Source: an uncultured Christensenella sp.
Lineage (GTDB): Bacteria > Bacillota > Clostridia > Christensenellales > Borkfalkiaceae
NCBI GenBank assembly: GCA_910578195.1
Contig: CAJTOY010000018.1
Location: 1 to 26,835 of the forward strand
Direction of reading: 5' to 3'
Length of the DNA stretch: 26,835 nucleotides
Below, in pieces: positions 1 through 7,887 of this stretch. The number at the start of each line of letters is the position of its first letter. Positions within the stretch are counted from its first letter, which is position 1. Both the position numbers and the translations under genes were made by a program. The notes beneath the pieces were generated by a model that was given only the letters and a program-made list of their open reading frames with translations, did no database searches and was not told where the DNA came from.

Positions 1-51
1 CTTGTAAAACTCTTCGGGCTTAGTTACAGAAAAGATTTTTTGAATTTATGA
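1..51 (+). CDS. Possible C-terminal end of an upstream gene (partial)
   Basis: Frame 1 is open from the window edge and ends with TGA at 49-51, giving 16 residues that end in LSYRKDFLNL. A strong hairpin follows 16 bp later, as expected after a gene end. The short tail has a composition compatible with a winged-helix C-terminus, but nothing more can be said from 16 residues. It could also be a chance open stretch. Confidence 0.3.
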   Translation, partial: LVKLFGLSYRKDFLNL

Positions 52-67
52 CATATCATATAGGAGC

Positions 68-97
68 AAGCGCCGCCCGTGACGGGCGGCGCTTTAA
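68..97. terminator. Strong bidirectional hairpin terminator
   Basis: A perfect 12-bp GC-rich stem (68-79 with 83-94) and a 3-nt TGA loop lie between the end of the upstream reading frame and the stop of the leftward XRE gene at 111. It is followed by TTTAAA on the plus strand; the T-run on the minus strand is poor. It probably insulates two convergent transcripts. Confidence 0.75.
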
Positions 98-110
98 ACG
101 TGCTTCAACT

Positions 111-434
111 CTAATCAATATTTTTAATCTCTTTAACAATCGCAGAAATCAATGGCAAATACTTTTCGTCAATGCTTACAAGCTGGGAACACAATACTTC
201 AAGTTGACTTAATTGGTATTCGTTATCCAAGCCCAATAAATAGTCGGTGGAAGCCGATAAGGCAATGCTTATATTTTTTAACGTTTGCAATGAAACACCA
301 ACCTTGCCGCTTTCGACTTCGGCGAGGAAGCGCGGACTTACGTCAATCAGTTCGGCTAATTTTTCACGGGTTAAATTGTTTGTCTTTCTTCCAAGCCTAA
401 TTCGTTCTCCTAAAATTATATTTACGTCTTTCAT
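111..434 (-). CDS. XRE/Cro-CI family transcriptional repressor (107 aa)
   Basis: Predicted DNA-binding regulator. An N-terminal helix-turn-helix domain of the XRE type covers about residues 6-68 (ILGERIRLGRK, LTREKLAELIDVSPRFLAEVE, and the typical end ALSASTDYLLGL). The remaining 40 residues are probably a short dimerisation helix region. The start is the ATG at 434, preceded on the minus strand by GGAAAGGA. The gene is divergent from the lipoprotein operon that begins at 577, and the 143-bp gap is packed with TGAA-N7-TTCA-like palindromes. By analogy with other divergently placed XRE genes I infer that it represses itself and the operon; the ligand or inducing signal is unknown. Confidence 0.85.
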   Translation of the reverse strand: MKDVNIILGERIRLGRKTNNLTREKLAELIDVSPRFLAEVESGKVGVSLQTLKNISIALSASTDYLLGLDNEYQLSQLEVLCSQLVSIDEKYLPLISAIVKEIKNID

Positions 435-452
435 ACGTCCTTTCCTTGTTTA

Positions 453-539
453 ATATGAGCTAATTCATATTTTATATGAATTATTAATTCATAACAATGA
501 AGCAATAATTCACTTGACATATGAAGCAATAGTTCATAT
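453..539. promoter_or_regulatory. Cluster of four related palindromic operators
   Basis: Four related inverted repeats lie between the XRE gene and the lipoprotein operon: ATATGA-N6-TCATAT (453-470), ATGAATT-N3-AATTCAT (476-492), TGAA-N7-TTCA (498-512) and ATATGAA-N7-TTCATAT (519-539). An overlapping perfect 9-bp inverted repeat with a TTT centre sits at 462-482. Centres are about 21-24 bp apart, close to two helical turns, so dimers could bind on one face. The last site fills the -35/-10 spacer of the rightward promoter. The neighbouring XRE protein is the obvious candidate ligand; binding is inferred. Confidence 0.7.
469..497 (-). promoter_or_regulatory. Putative leftward promoter of the XRE gene
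   Basis: On the minus strand TTGTTA (497-492) and TAAAAT (474-469) are 17 bp apart, 35 bp ahead of the start codon. The second operator-like palindrome (476-492) occupies the spacer, consistent with autoregulation. Neither hexamer is a perfect consensus. Confidence 0.5.
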
Positions 540-542
540 AAT
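514..542 (+). promoter_or_regulatory. Sigma-A promoter of the lipoprotein/protease operon
   Basis: TTGACA (514-519) and TATAAT (537-542) are both perfect and separated by 17 bp. An operator-like palindrome (519-539) covers the whole spacer, so a bound repressor would exclude RNA polymerase. The expected transcription start is near 549, about 28 nt before the first start codon at 577. Confidence 0.85.
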
Positions 543-576
543 AAAAATGAATTATTATTTTTACAAGGAGACTTTT

Positions 577-2202
577 ATGAAGAGGAAGTTTTTTTCAGTA
601 ATTTGTACAGTCATTGCAATGCTTATGACGTGTACCGTATTTCTTGCCGGTTGTTTCGGTGGCGGTAACAATACGCCCGAGGATACTACTCCAAAAGAGT
701 ATACAATTCAGTATACGGACGATTCGGGTACGCATCAGATAACGGTAACCGCAGGTATGCCGTATGCGTTGGACGTTGTTCCCGAAAAGACGGGTTATAC
801 CTTTACAGGTCTTTTTGACGCGGAAGTGGGCGGTACGCAGTACATATCGTCTACGGGTGCATCGCTTTCGCCGTTTACCGACGGTAAAAATATGGTATTG
901 TTTCCGCAGTTTAAGGCAAAAGACTATACAGTGATTTTGGACTATCAAGGAGCGGCGGTTACAGGTGTAAGACAGCTTACCGTGGCTTACGGTTCGAGTT
1001 TACCCGAATTGCCGAAAAACTTAACGGGCGAACATAAAGAGTTTGCGGGTTGGTATACAAAAACAAATTGCGATGGGACGCAAATTTCCGACGAATACGG
1101 ACTTATACCCGTGGTTTCCGTTTTGAACGAAACTAACTTTGATTTAAGCGGCGAGTACGTTTATTTGTATGCCGGTTTTGAAATCGAAAAATTTACGGTA
1201 ACTTGCTGTTTCGAGGCGGGTATGGATACCGAGGACTTGCAGGTGGAATACGGTACTCCCGCAAATCGAATCGTGCCTAAAACGAGAGTAAACGGCAACG
1301 CTCCGCTCACTTGGTCGAAAACGCAGGGCGGCGAAGTGTGGAACGGCAAAGTCGAGGACGATATGGTTTTGTATGCCGTTGAGTATGCGCCCGTAATCGA
1401 GCTTGACAGCAACGGCGGTAATAAAGTAAATTCGGTTGTAGCTCGTGCGGGGTCTACGATTGCATTGCCCACCCCCACAAAAGATATGGCGAAGTTTGCC
1501 TATTGGGAAGATATGCAAGGCAATAAATACACTTCAACAACAATGCCGAGCAAGAGCATTTCGCTTAAAGCCGTATGGCAAGCAAAATTGGTGTTTGACG
1601 AAAACGGCGGTAGTGATGTGGACGATATTTCGGTTGCGGCGGGGAATAAAATAACTTTACCCACACCCACAAGAGCAGGTTTCATTTTTGCCGGGTGGTA
1701 TACGGTCAATAAAGAAAAGTATAACTCCACTACCATGCCCTTAATAGGTTTGGTGTTGAAAGCAGGTTGGTATAAGGAATTGATTGATAAAAAAGTAATA
1801 ATAGACTCAAATAGGAACGACCGTTATGCAAGCGCGATCAAACCGTCGGTTTCTGCTTTATGTTATACTATTAATTGCGAGAAATATTTGAACGGAGCCG
1901 ATACGGCGTTACTAACGTTTGACTGGCACATAACTATAATGATAGACGGGTCTAATCATGATGCTTATGTAAACTTTTATTCCCAAAAACAGATAAGTTC
2001 ATCGTATTTGATTGAACAGATGTCTTTTGGCAATATAAACGGAGGCGTGTATAAAAAAATAGAATTCAGTACTACATTCTATTGCGGTCAGGCATTTTAT
2101 TGTAGCTGGTACTCCAATGCGTCAGGAAATTTCGTTTATACTAATCTCAGAGATTATTACTATACGGTGCATTATCCCGACACCACAAACTTGTATTTAT
2201 AA
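577..2202 (+). CDS. Lipoprotein with InlB B-repeat-like modules (541 aa)
   Basis: Predicted lipid-anchored surface protein. The N-terminus MKRKFF, a hydrophobic stretch and the lipobox LAGC (Cys26) are a lipoprotein signal peptide. The mature part carries several modules of the Listeria-Bacteroides/InlB B-repeat type, recognised by the pattern of a tyrosine- or valine-rich strand, then LPTPT, then a GWY or YW segment and a closing strand (clearest around residues 270-395: LDSNGG, LPTPT, FAGWY). The last 140 residues are a different domain that I do not recognise. The start at 577 follows AAGGAG at 565-570; an upstream ATG at 514 lies inside the promoter. Such repeats commonly act in surface display and adhesion; the partner is unknown. 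It is a paralogue of the next gene. Confidence 0.85.
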   Translation: MKRKFFSVICTVIAMLMTCTVFLAGCFGGGNNTPEDTTPKEYTIQYTDDSGTHQITVTAGMPYALDVVPEKTGYTFTGLFDAEVGGTQYISSTGASLSPFTDGKNMVLFPQFKAKDYTVILDYQGAAVTGVRQLTVAYGSSLPELPKNLTGEHKEFAGWYTKTNCDGTQISDEYGLIPVVSVLNETNFDLSGEYVYLYAGFEIEKFTVTCCFEAGMDTEDLQVEYGTPANRIVPKTRVNGNAPLTWSKTQGGEVWNGKVEDDMVLYAVEYAPVIELDSNGGNKVNSVVARAGSTIALPTPTKDMAKFAYWEDMQGNKYTSTTMPSKSISLKAVWQAKLVFDENGGSDVDDISVAAGNKITLPTPTRAGFIFAGWYTVNKEKYNSTTMPLIGLVLKAGWYKELIDKKVIIDSNRNDRYASAIKPSVSALCYTINCEKYLNGADTALLTFDWHITIMIDGSNHDAYVNFYSQKQISSSYLIEQMSFGNINGGVYKKIEFSTTFYCGQAFYCSWYSNASGNFVYTNLRDYYYTVHYPDTTNLYL

Positions 2203-2220
2203 AATTTAACGGAGGCATTG

Positions 2221-3606
2221 ATGAAAAAAAGCATATCCAAAATAAGCATTTGTCTTGTAATTGTTATGCTGTTTACGGTTATGTTTTCAGGTTGCGGCTT
2301 GTTCGGTGGCGGTTCAGATGATGAAAAGGAAGATACGTTATATACCATTTTGTATAACGATGGAAAGGAAACGCGCACTATTCAGGTTAGAAACGGTCAG
2401 GTTTATTCTTTAAGCGACATTCCTTCAAAAGACGGATACGACTTTTTGGGACTTTATGATTCCGAAGCGGGCGGAACTCAATACGTTACGGCTTCCGGCG
2501 TATCCGTTTCGGCGTTTACCGATAAAAAGAACATGACTCTTTTTCCGCAGTTCAAGCCTAAGGAATATACCGTTGTTTTAGACTACGGCGAGGGCGTAAG
2601 CACGGGTATAACTCAATTTAAAATAGAACGAGACGCACAGTTCCCGCTTCTTCCCGCAGACGTTTACGTACCCGATAAGCTTTATATGAATTTCATTGGC
2701 TGGTATTCAGACAGTAATTGGAACACGCAGTCAATTAAAGTGAGCGGAGCGGATGGAGTTTCCGATAAAACGTTTAATGCAGATTTTGCAGGTCTGTTAA
2801 ACAGCGAAGGTAAAGCAGTTCTTCACGCGCGATTTGAAAAACAACAGTACACCGTAACGTTTTATGATAACAAGTATAACGTTGTTAAAGAGGTAACGGC
2901 ATACCACGGTGACGATATCGATACCGTTTCAAAGGGAATAAAGATAGACGGACAGAACGTTGTCGGCTGGACGAGATATCCCGGCGGTACGACGAGGTTT
3001 GAAGGTGCGGTGGAGGAAAATCTCGAACTTTACCCATTCGCATATTTGCAGACTAAAAACGTAAAGTTCAGTATTAATCGCTGTGATGATAATAACGGAT
3101 ATAAACCTACAAGTGATCTCGGTTGGTGGCACAACGGCTATGAGGTTGTAGAGCTGGAAACGCAGAATCTGGTACAGAACGATGACTCTTCGTATTCAGT
3201 TGCCGCAGCTTGGCGTCCCGTAACGTTAAACGTTAAATTGGTTTCAAATCCGGGTTCTTTACCAATTACAGGCTCGGAACAGAAAAAAAATATTTCTTCC
3301 GATACGTACCAAAACGCAATATACGGCACAAATATTTCCGGCAAAGCAGTAGGGGAGGGTGCATATTACGTTTGTATAGAATATACGGACGGCAGCAAAT
3401 ACGAAAAGAACGCCACGGATATTTTAAAAGGCAAAAAGCAAGGCGATTCGGTGGCTTTGAATATTCCTAACGATACCGGCAAAACGATTAAAAAAATCAG
3501 TGTTGTAGTAGTTTACGAAATATTTGCGGGTGCTCCCGGTGTTATGGGCATATGGTGGAAAGATTATGTCAACTACCGTTGCACCGCAGTGTTAAATATT
3601 AAATAA
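2221..3606 (+). CDS. Lipoprotein paralogous to the preceding gene (461 aa)
   Basis: A second predicted surface lipoprotein, with lipobox FSGC (Cys25). Residues 35-115 align closely with the first lipoprotein: both have YTI-Y-D, DGYDFLGLYD or TGYTFTGLFD, GGTQY and NM-LFPQFK in the same order, showing tandem gene duplication. At least two more InlB-like repeats follow (NFIGWYSD around 160; KIDGQNVVGWTRYPGG around 240). The C-terminal 190 residues differ from those of the first protein, so N-terminal modules are shared and tips have diverged. The start is the ATG at 2221 behind GGAGG (2211-2215); a TTG three bases earlier would be too close. It lies 18 bp after the first gene, in the same operon. 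Function beyond surface location is unknown. Confidence 0.85.
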   Translation: MKKSISKISICLVIVMLFTVMFSGCGLFGGGSDDEKEDTLYTILYNDGKETRTIQVRNGQVYSLSDIPSKDGYDFLGLYDSEAGGTQYVTASGVSVSAFTDKKNMTLFPQFKPKEYTVVLDYGEGVSTGITQFKIERDAQFPLLPADVYVPDKLYMNFIGWYSDSNWNTQSIKVSGADGVSDKTFNADFAGLLNSEGKAVLHARFEKQQYTVTFYDNKYNVVKEVTAYHGDDIDTVSKGIKIDGQNVVGWTRYPGGTTRFEGAVEENLELYPFAYLQTKNVKFSINRCDDNNGYKPTSDLGWWHNGYEVVELETQNLVQNDDSSYSVAAAWRPVTLNVKLVSNPGSLPITGSEQKKNISSDTYQNAIYGTNISGKAVGEGAYYVCIEYTDGSKYEKNATDILKGKKQGDSVALNIPNDTGKTIKKISVVVVYEIFAGAPGVMGIWWKDYVNYRCTAVLNIK

Positions 3607-3627
3607 AATCTTTAAAGGAGATAAAGT

Positions 3628-6600
3628 ATGAAAAAGAAAATATTATTACTATTGCTTTCAGTAATTGCGGTCATTGCGGGAGCGTTGGCGCTTTCGGCGT
3701 GCAATAAGGTTGAAGATATCATTTACAAAGCGCCCGAAAATATAGCTTACGACGGGCAGTATATAACTTGGAGCAAGACGGAAGGCGCAAACCACTATAC
3801 CGTTTCGATAAACGGCGGCGACGCGGCGCGTTCAAATTCAACTACATACGCCTATACTTCAACCGAAACGTTCGAAGTAACGGTAACGGCGGTATTCGAT
3901 AATTCCGAAAAATCTGCGGCAGTTACTTTTAAGCCGCTTGCTACAATTGAAAATATCACGGTGAGCGATAACGGCGAAGTGAGTTGGGATGCGGTTGCGG
4001 GCGCGAACGCCTATTCGGTAAGCGTAAACGGCACGGCGCAGACCGTAACCGATACGCGCATTACAACGCTTCCCGAAGGCAGCAACCGCGTAAAGGTAAA
4101 GCCTGTCGTTTCGGGCGACAATACGTTCTATTCGGCGTTTAGTCAAGAGGTAAACGTATATATCTACGGTGTACCCACAAATGTAAAGTACGACGGAACG
4201 ACGGTAACGTGGACTGGTAGCTCGGCTTCTTACGAGGTTACAATTAACGGCGTGTCCAAAGAGGTAAAAGGCAATAGTTTTGCGTACAACTCCGAAAGAA
4301 GAGATTTTACGGTAGAGGTAAAGTCGCTCGGCAACCATACAAGCACATACGACAGTAAAAGCGTTTCGGAAGAGTTTCATTATCTCGACGCGGTAACCGA
4401 AATCTTTGTGGAGGACGGTATTTTAAAGTGGAATTCCATTAACGGCGCTGAGGGCTATAAACTCAAAATCGGCGGCGTTGTTCAGAAAGCAGGCGTTACT
4501 GCAACGCAGTACGAAAACCTTGCTTCGGGCAGGTCGCAGGATATAGCGGTTATGCCGTATAACGAAAGCGGCAACTATTTCTCGTCGTGGTCTGCTGAAA
4601 AGACGGTGTACATACTCGATACGCCCACCGTTTCGTGGAACAATGATCTGGAGCTTGACGGCGAAGCGAACAACAATCTCACTTGGAACGCGGTAAGCGC
4701 GGCAGACGGTTATACGGCAAGACTTATCAAAGACGGCGGAACACCTGAGATAAGTACATATACGGACGTTCAGCGCGCGTTCTCTCACGCTTATGCAAGC
4801 GTAGGCAAGTATACGATAGAAATTAAGGCAAACGCCGCAAACGGAAGCTCGGACTATTACGACAGCAAGTATTCTGCGCCGATTACGGTAGAAAGACTTG
4901 CCGCACCCAAAGCCGCGGACAGTAATTTTATTGTAAGTAACAGAGATAAACTTGCAAGCGGATTTACTGTAAACTTCGTACAAGTAAACGGCGCAAGCGG
5001 TTATCAATTGTATAAAGACGGCGTTTTGCTTAACGGCAAGTATACGACGAACGCCGCGCTTACGGATAATAACGTGGCGGACAGTGCAAATATTTCCGAA
5101 CAGCACTATACATATACCGTGCGCAGTATGGGCGGTGTAAAAACTGTAGGTAACGGTAAATATGTTACTTTGCCTTGTCTTTCTGCGGAAGCTTTGTCTT
5201 TCGATATAACCGTGCAGGCAACGCCCCGAAATGCCACAATGAGCGGCTATACGCTTTCCTGGGAAGCGGTTGCGGGCAATAACGGCTATACCGTAGGTTA
5301 TGCGGGAACGAGCGTAACTGCGCAATCGGAAAGCTTCGACCTTTCTACTATTAAAGCCGGCAGTTATTCGGTAACGGTAAGCGCAAGGGGCAACGGTAGC
5401 GATGTGCTTGCGTCCAATACTTCCGCACCGGTAGCGATTCAGCGTTTGGAGGCCCCGACGAACATTAAAATTTCGGCAAGCGGTAACGGCACTTTGCAAT
5501 GGGACGACGTATCGAACGCAAAGAGTTATGAAACTTATCTCGGATTGTCTAAAACACCGCTTGCGGAAAACGCTTACGGCAATATGTATCAGTTTATAGA
5601 TACCGACGGTACGACGCTTTCTATGGTTGCGGTTGCGAACTATTACAACGAACCCGGCACATTGTACTATATGACGAGCGAAACTTCGCCCACGCAACAG
5701 TTTATCCGCCTTGCCGCGCCTACGTTCCCCGAAGGAGCTTTAAGCAACAGCATTGAACTTTTGTGGAGTGCGCCGAGTAATATAAATACAGCCGAATATA
5801 CGCCGACTTACAGAGTTTATTCGGCAATCGGAGAGCAAATCGGCGGCGGCGATCAAAACGGTACTAAATTTAATATAGAATACTTGCAGGGCGGCGGCAA
5901 CTACAATTTCTATGTAAAAGCAATCGGTAACGATACAAAGTATCTCGACAGCGATTATTCGGTTGTTATCACGGCTTATAAAATCAATACGCCCGAATTT
6001 GATATAGTGGACGGACAGTACGTTTGGAATGCTATGACGAATGCAAGTTCGTATTATCTCGAAATCGACGGTAAGAAAGTAAGCGACGATTATCACGTTT
6101 CGGGTACGCAGTATTCGTACACGCCGAGATTTACGACCGAAGGCGACCATATCGTGAAACTCAAAGCGGTGGGCGACGGACGCGGTAATCTCGACAGCGC
6201 GTTCTATACCTATACGCAAAAAGCTCGTATCTTAAAAGCGCCCGTTATCGAATACAAGTATTCCGATGAGCATTACGTAACAAACGGCAGTATTACCGTA
6301 ACGGTCAAAACTCAGTCGGAAAACTGTTCGGGTTATCAGTACGAGATTGCGGGACAATCTTTGACGAGTACGGAATTGACTTACAGCAAGGTTATACAAA
6401 GTCCCGGAAAATATTCCGTTCGGGTAAAGGCGCTCGGCGGCGCGTTTGACGAAAACGATATTTACTACATCGATTCGCAGTATGCGGGCGGCGCAACGAC
6501 CGACGTCATCACTCTTTTGGCAGCTCCCGCCGAATCGTCGTTTAGCATTACTTCGGACGGTGCGGTTAAATGGGACGCTATTTCGGGTTCGTTCGGCTTC

Positions 6601-6789
6601 GAATATCAAATTTCGTATAACGGCGAAGGATTCGGCGAAGTTAAAACAACGGGTTACAACACTTTCACGGTAAACAGTCACAAGCAGTACCGCTCCATTA
6701 CCGTTAAAATCCGTGCGAAGGGCGATGGCAATAAAACCGTTGCTTCAGAATGGATTGAGTGGACTTGGACTAATTCCAATCCCGTATGA
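3628..6789 (+). CDS. Lipoprotein made of about twelve fibronectin-III-like modules (1053 aa)
   Basis: Predicted long, rod-like surface lipoprotein. The signal peptide ends in the lipobox LSAC (Cys25). The rest is a string of modules of 70-95 residues that each open with an AP or TP linker and a strand, then a W-(5 to 7)-A-x-x-Y-V-x-x-NG core, for example ITWSKTEGANHYTVSINGG, VSWDAVAGANAYSVSVNG and LQWDDVSNAKSYETYLG. I count about twelve module openings, near residues 33, 106, 186, 256, 332, 427, 521, 609, 699, 786, 871 and 966. This is the fibronectin type III pattern common in Clostridia surface proteins. AAAGGAG precedes the start, and the stop overlaps the next start as ATGA. No catalytic domain is visible; a scaffold or adhesin role is inferred. 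Confidence 0.85.
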   Translation: MKKKILLLLLSVIAVIAGALALSACNKVEDIIYKAPENIAYDGQYITWSKTEGANHYTVSINGGDAARSNSTTYAYTSTETFEVTVTAVFDNSEKSAAVTFKPLATIENITVSDNGEVSWDAVAGANAYSVSVNGTAQTVTDTRITTLPEGSNRVKVKPVVSGDNTFYSAFSQEVNVYIYGVPTNVKYDGTTVTWTGSSASYEVTINGVSKEVKGNSFAYNSERRDFTVEVKSLGNHTSTYDSKSVSEEFHYLDAVTEIFVEDGILKWNSINGAEGYKLKIGGVVQKAGVTATQYENLASGRSQDIAVMPYNESGNYFSSWSAEKTVYILDTPTVSWNNDLELDGEANNNLTWNAVSAADGYTARLIKDGGTPEISTYTDVQRAFSHAYASVGKYTIEIKANAANGSSDYYDSKYSAPITVERLAAPKAADSNFIVSNRDKLASGFTVNFVQVNGASGYQLYKDGVLLNGKYTTNAALTDNNVADSANISEQHYTYTVRSMGGVKTVGNGKYVTLPCLSAEALSFDITVQATPRNATMSGYTLSWEAVAGNNGYTVGYAGTSVTAQSESFDLSTIKAGSYSVTVSARGNGSDVLASNTSAPVAIQRLEAPTNIKISASGNGTLQWDDVSNAKSYETYLGLSKTPLAENAYGNMYQFIDTDGTTLSMVAVANYYNEPGTLYYMTSETSPTQQFIRLAAPTFPEGALSNSIELLWSAPSNINTAEYTPTYRVYSAIGEQIGGGDQNGTKFNIEYLQGGGNYNFYVKAIGNDTKYLDSDYSVVITAYKINTPEFDIVDGQYVWNAMTNASSYYLEIDGKKVSDDYHVSGTQYSYTPRFTTEGDHIVKLKAVGDGRGNLDSAFYTYTQKARILKAPVIEYKYSDEHYVTNGSITVTVKTQSENCSGYQYEIAGQSLTSTELTYSKVIQSPGKYSVRVKALGGAFDENDIYYIDSQYAGGATTDVITLLAAPAESSFSITSDGAVKWDAISGSFGFEYQISYNGEGFGEVKTTGYNTFTVNSHKQYRSITVKIRAKGDGNKTVASEWIEWTWTNSNPV

Positions 6790-7571
6790 TCGGCGATATA
6801 CTTGTATGCTTCTTATTGCAGATAGTTTTTACGGTAGGCTTGATTGTTTTATTCGGTTTTCTGATTGCGCTATGCAATAAGCGGTTTTATGCAAACTTCG
6901 GAAATTACGGCAGGGCGGCGTGTTACATTACGGGCGCAATCGGTACGCCTTTGCACGAATGCGCTCACGCGCTGTTCTGCGTGATTTTCGGACATAAGGT
7001 AACGGAGATTAAGCTATTTCAAATCAACTCGGCAGACGGAACGCTCGGTTATGTAAACCATAGCTATAACCCTAAAAACATCTATCACAAAATCGGTAAC
7101 TTTTTTATAGGTGTTGCGCCGATAATCGTAATTTCGGCTGTATTGTATTTGCTTGCTTGGTGGCTGTTGCCGGGTTTTGTAGCCGAGATAAGCGGAAGTT
7201 TTAATATAAGCGATTTTGTAACTGATATAGGTAACGTATTTACAAGTTTGTTCAACGTATTGCAGTCGTTTTTCTTGTGCGCATTGTCGTGGCAGTGGTG
7301 GGTGTTCCTAATCGTGGGCATTTTTCTTGCCTTGCATATGACGTTAAGCAAAGCGGATATTAAAGGTGCGTTAAGCGGCATTTTGTTCTTGCTTATAGTG
7401 GTATTGGTTGTGGACGTAATACTCGGATTTGTAAACGGTAATTTGCTTACGGCGTTCACGCAAGAGGTGTTGGGAATAGCGAGTTATCTTCTTTGTATTC
7501 TGGTGCTTGCGCTCATTATATCCTTAATAGCGGTGATGGTGTCATTTGTGTTTCGAATATTTAAAAGGTAA
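6786..7571 (+). CDS. Multi-pass membrane protein with HExxH motif, M50-like metalloprotease (261 aa)
   Basis: Predicted integral membrane zinc protease. After a first membrane segment (residues 6-30) comes GTPLHECAHALFCVIFGHK, with H57, E58 and H61 forming an HExxH motif partly embedded in hydrophobic sequence, as in M50/site-2-type proteases. A conserved-looking KIGNFFIGVAPI segment follows near residue 103, then about four more membrane segments up to the C-terminus. I do not see the usual NPDG-type second motif of classical M50 proteins, so the third zinc ligand is uncertain. The ATG overlaps the stop of the FN3 lipoprotein (ATGA), so translation is coupled. A role in processing or releasing the three lipoproteins is inferred from context only. 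Confidence 0.75.
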   Translation: MIGDILVCFLLQIVFTVGLIVLFGFLIALCNKRFYANFGNYGRAACYITGAIGTPLHECAHALFCVIFGHKVTEIKLFQINSADGTLGYVNHSYNPKNIYHKIGNFFIGVAPIIVISAVLYLLAWWLLPGFVAEISGSFNISDFVTDIGNVFTSLFNVLQSFFLCALSWQWWVFLIVGIFLALHMTLSKADIKGALSGILFLLIVVLVVDVILGFVNGNLLTAFTQEVLGIASYLLCILVLALIISLIAVMVSFVFRIFKR

Positions 7572-7630
7572 TAAAACCGTAAATTAATTTTATCCGATTG
7601 GATTTAAATAAAACAACTCGATAATAATTA

Positions 7631-7662
7631 AAGGAAGTCGGAACTTGCCAACTTCCTTTTTC
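7631..7662 (+). terminator. Intrinsic terminator of the lipoprotein/protease operon
   Basis: AAGGAAGT (7631-7638) pairs with ACTTCCTT (7651-7658), with an inner GG/CC pair, followed by a T-run to 7661. It lies 60 bp after the protease stop and marks the operon end. Confidence 0.8.
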
Positions 7663-7734
7663 CTGCGCAGAAGATTAAAGTTCGATGTAATTTCCGGCTA
7701 AGCGGAATTTCGTATCGAAGTTTAAAAGAAGGCG

Positions 7735-7887
7735 ATGAAAGAAGCGGTTACGCTTGAAAACGTCTACCGAATATTATTGAACTTTGCGCAGTTTTTTGAT
7801 ACAATAGACGAGGACGGGCGGAAAAACCTTTTGCGTGAAGAGATTTCCCATGTCGAGACGCTCGTCCTGCTTTCAAGGAGTAATTGA
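7735..7887 (+). pseudogene. 50-codon ORF resembling the C-terminal tail of a large serine recombinase
   Basis: This short open frame reads MKEAVTLENVYRILLNFAQF, then a DTIDEDGRKNLLREEISHVE segment. That pattern (a Y-x-x-LLNF helix, then a D-E-x-x-x-LL helix ending in I-x-x-VE) resembles the end of the coiled C-terminal region of large serine recombinases. A stop lies three codons upstream, so no catalytic domain is attached. Its TGA overlaps the ATG of the DUF445 gene by one base, and it contains that gene's AAGGAG. It may be a scar of a mobile element, or a short translated leader coupled to the next gene. The recombinase assignment is from memory of the pattern. Confidence 0.4.

Noticed and set aside
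453..539. Repeats between XRE and the lipoprotein operon as a CRISPR array
   Set aside because: Units are only 15-21 bp, imperfect and palindromic, with almost no spacers; there are no cas genes nearby. They are operators.
4423..5697. Antisense ORF of 424 codons opposite the FN3 lipoprotein
   Set aside because: Its arginine- and cysteine-rich composition is typical of a reverse-frame artefact; the forward protein has clear repeated modules.
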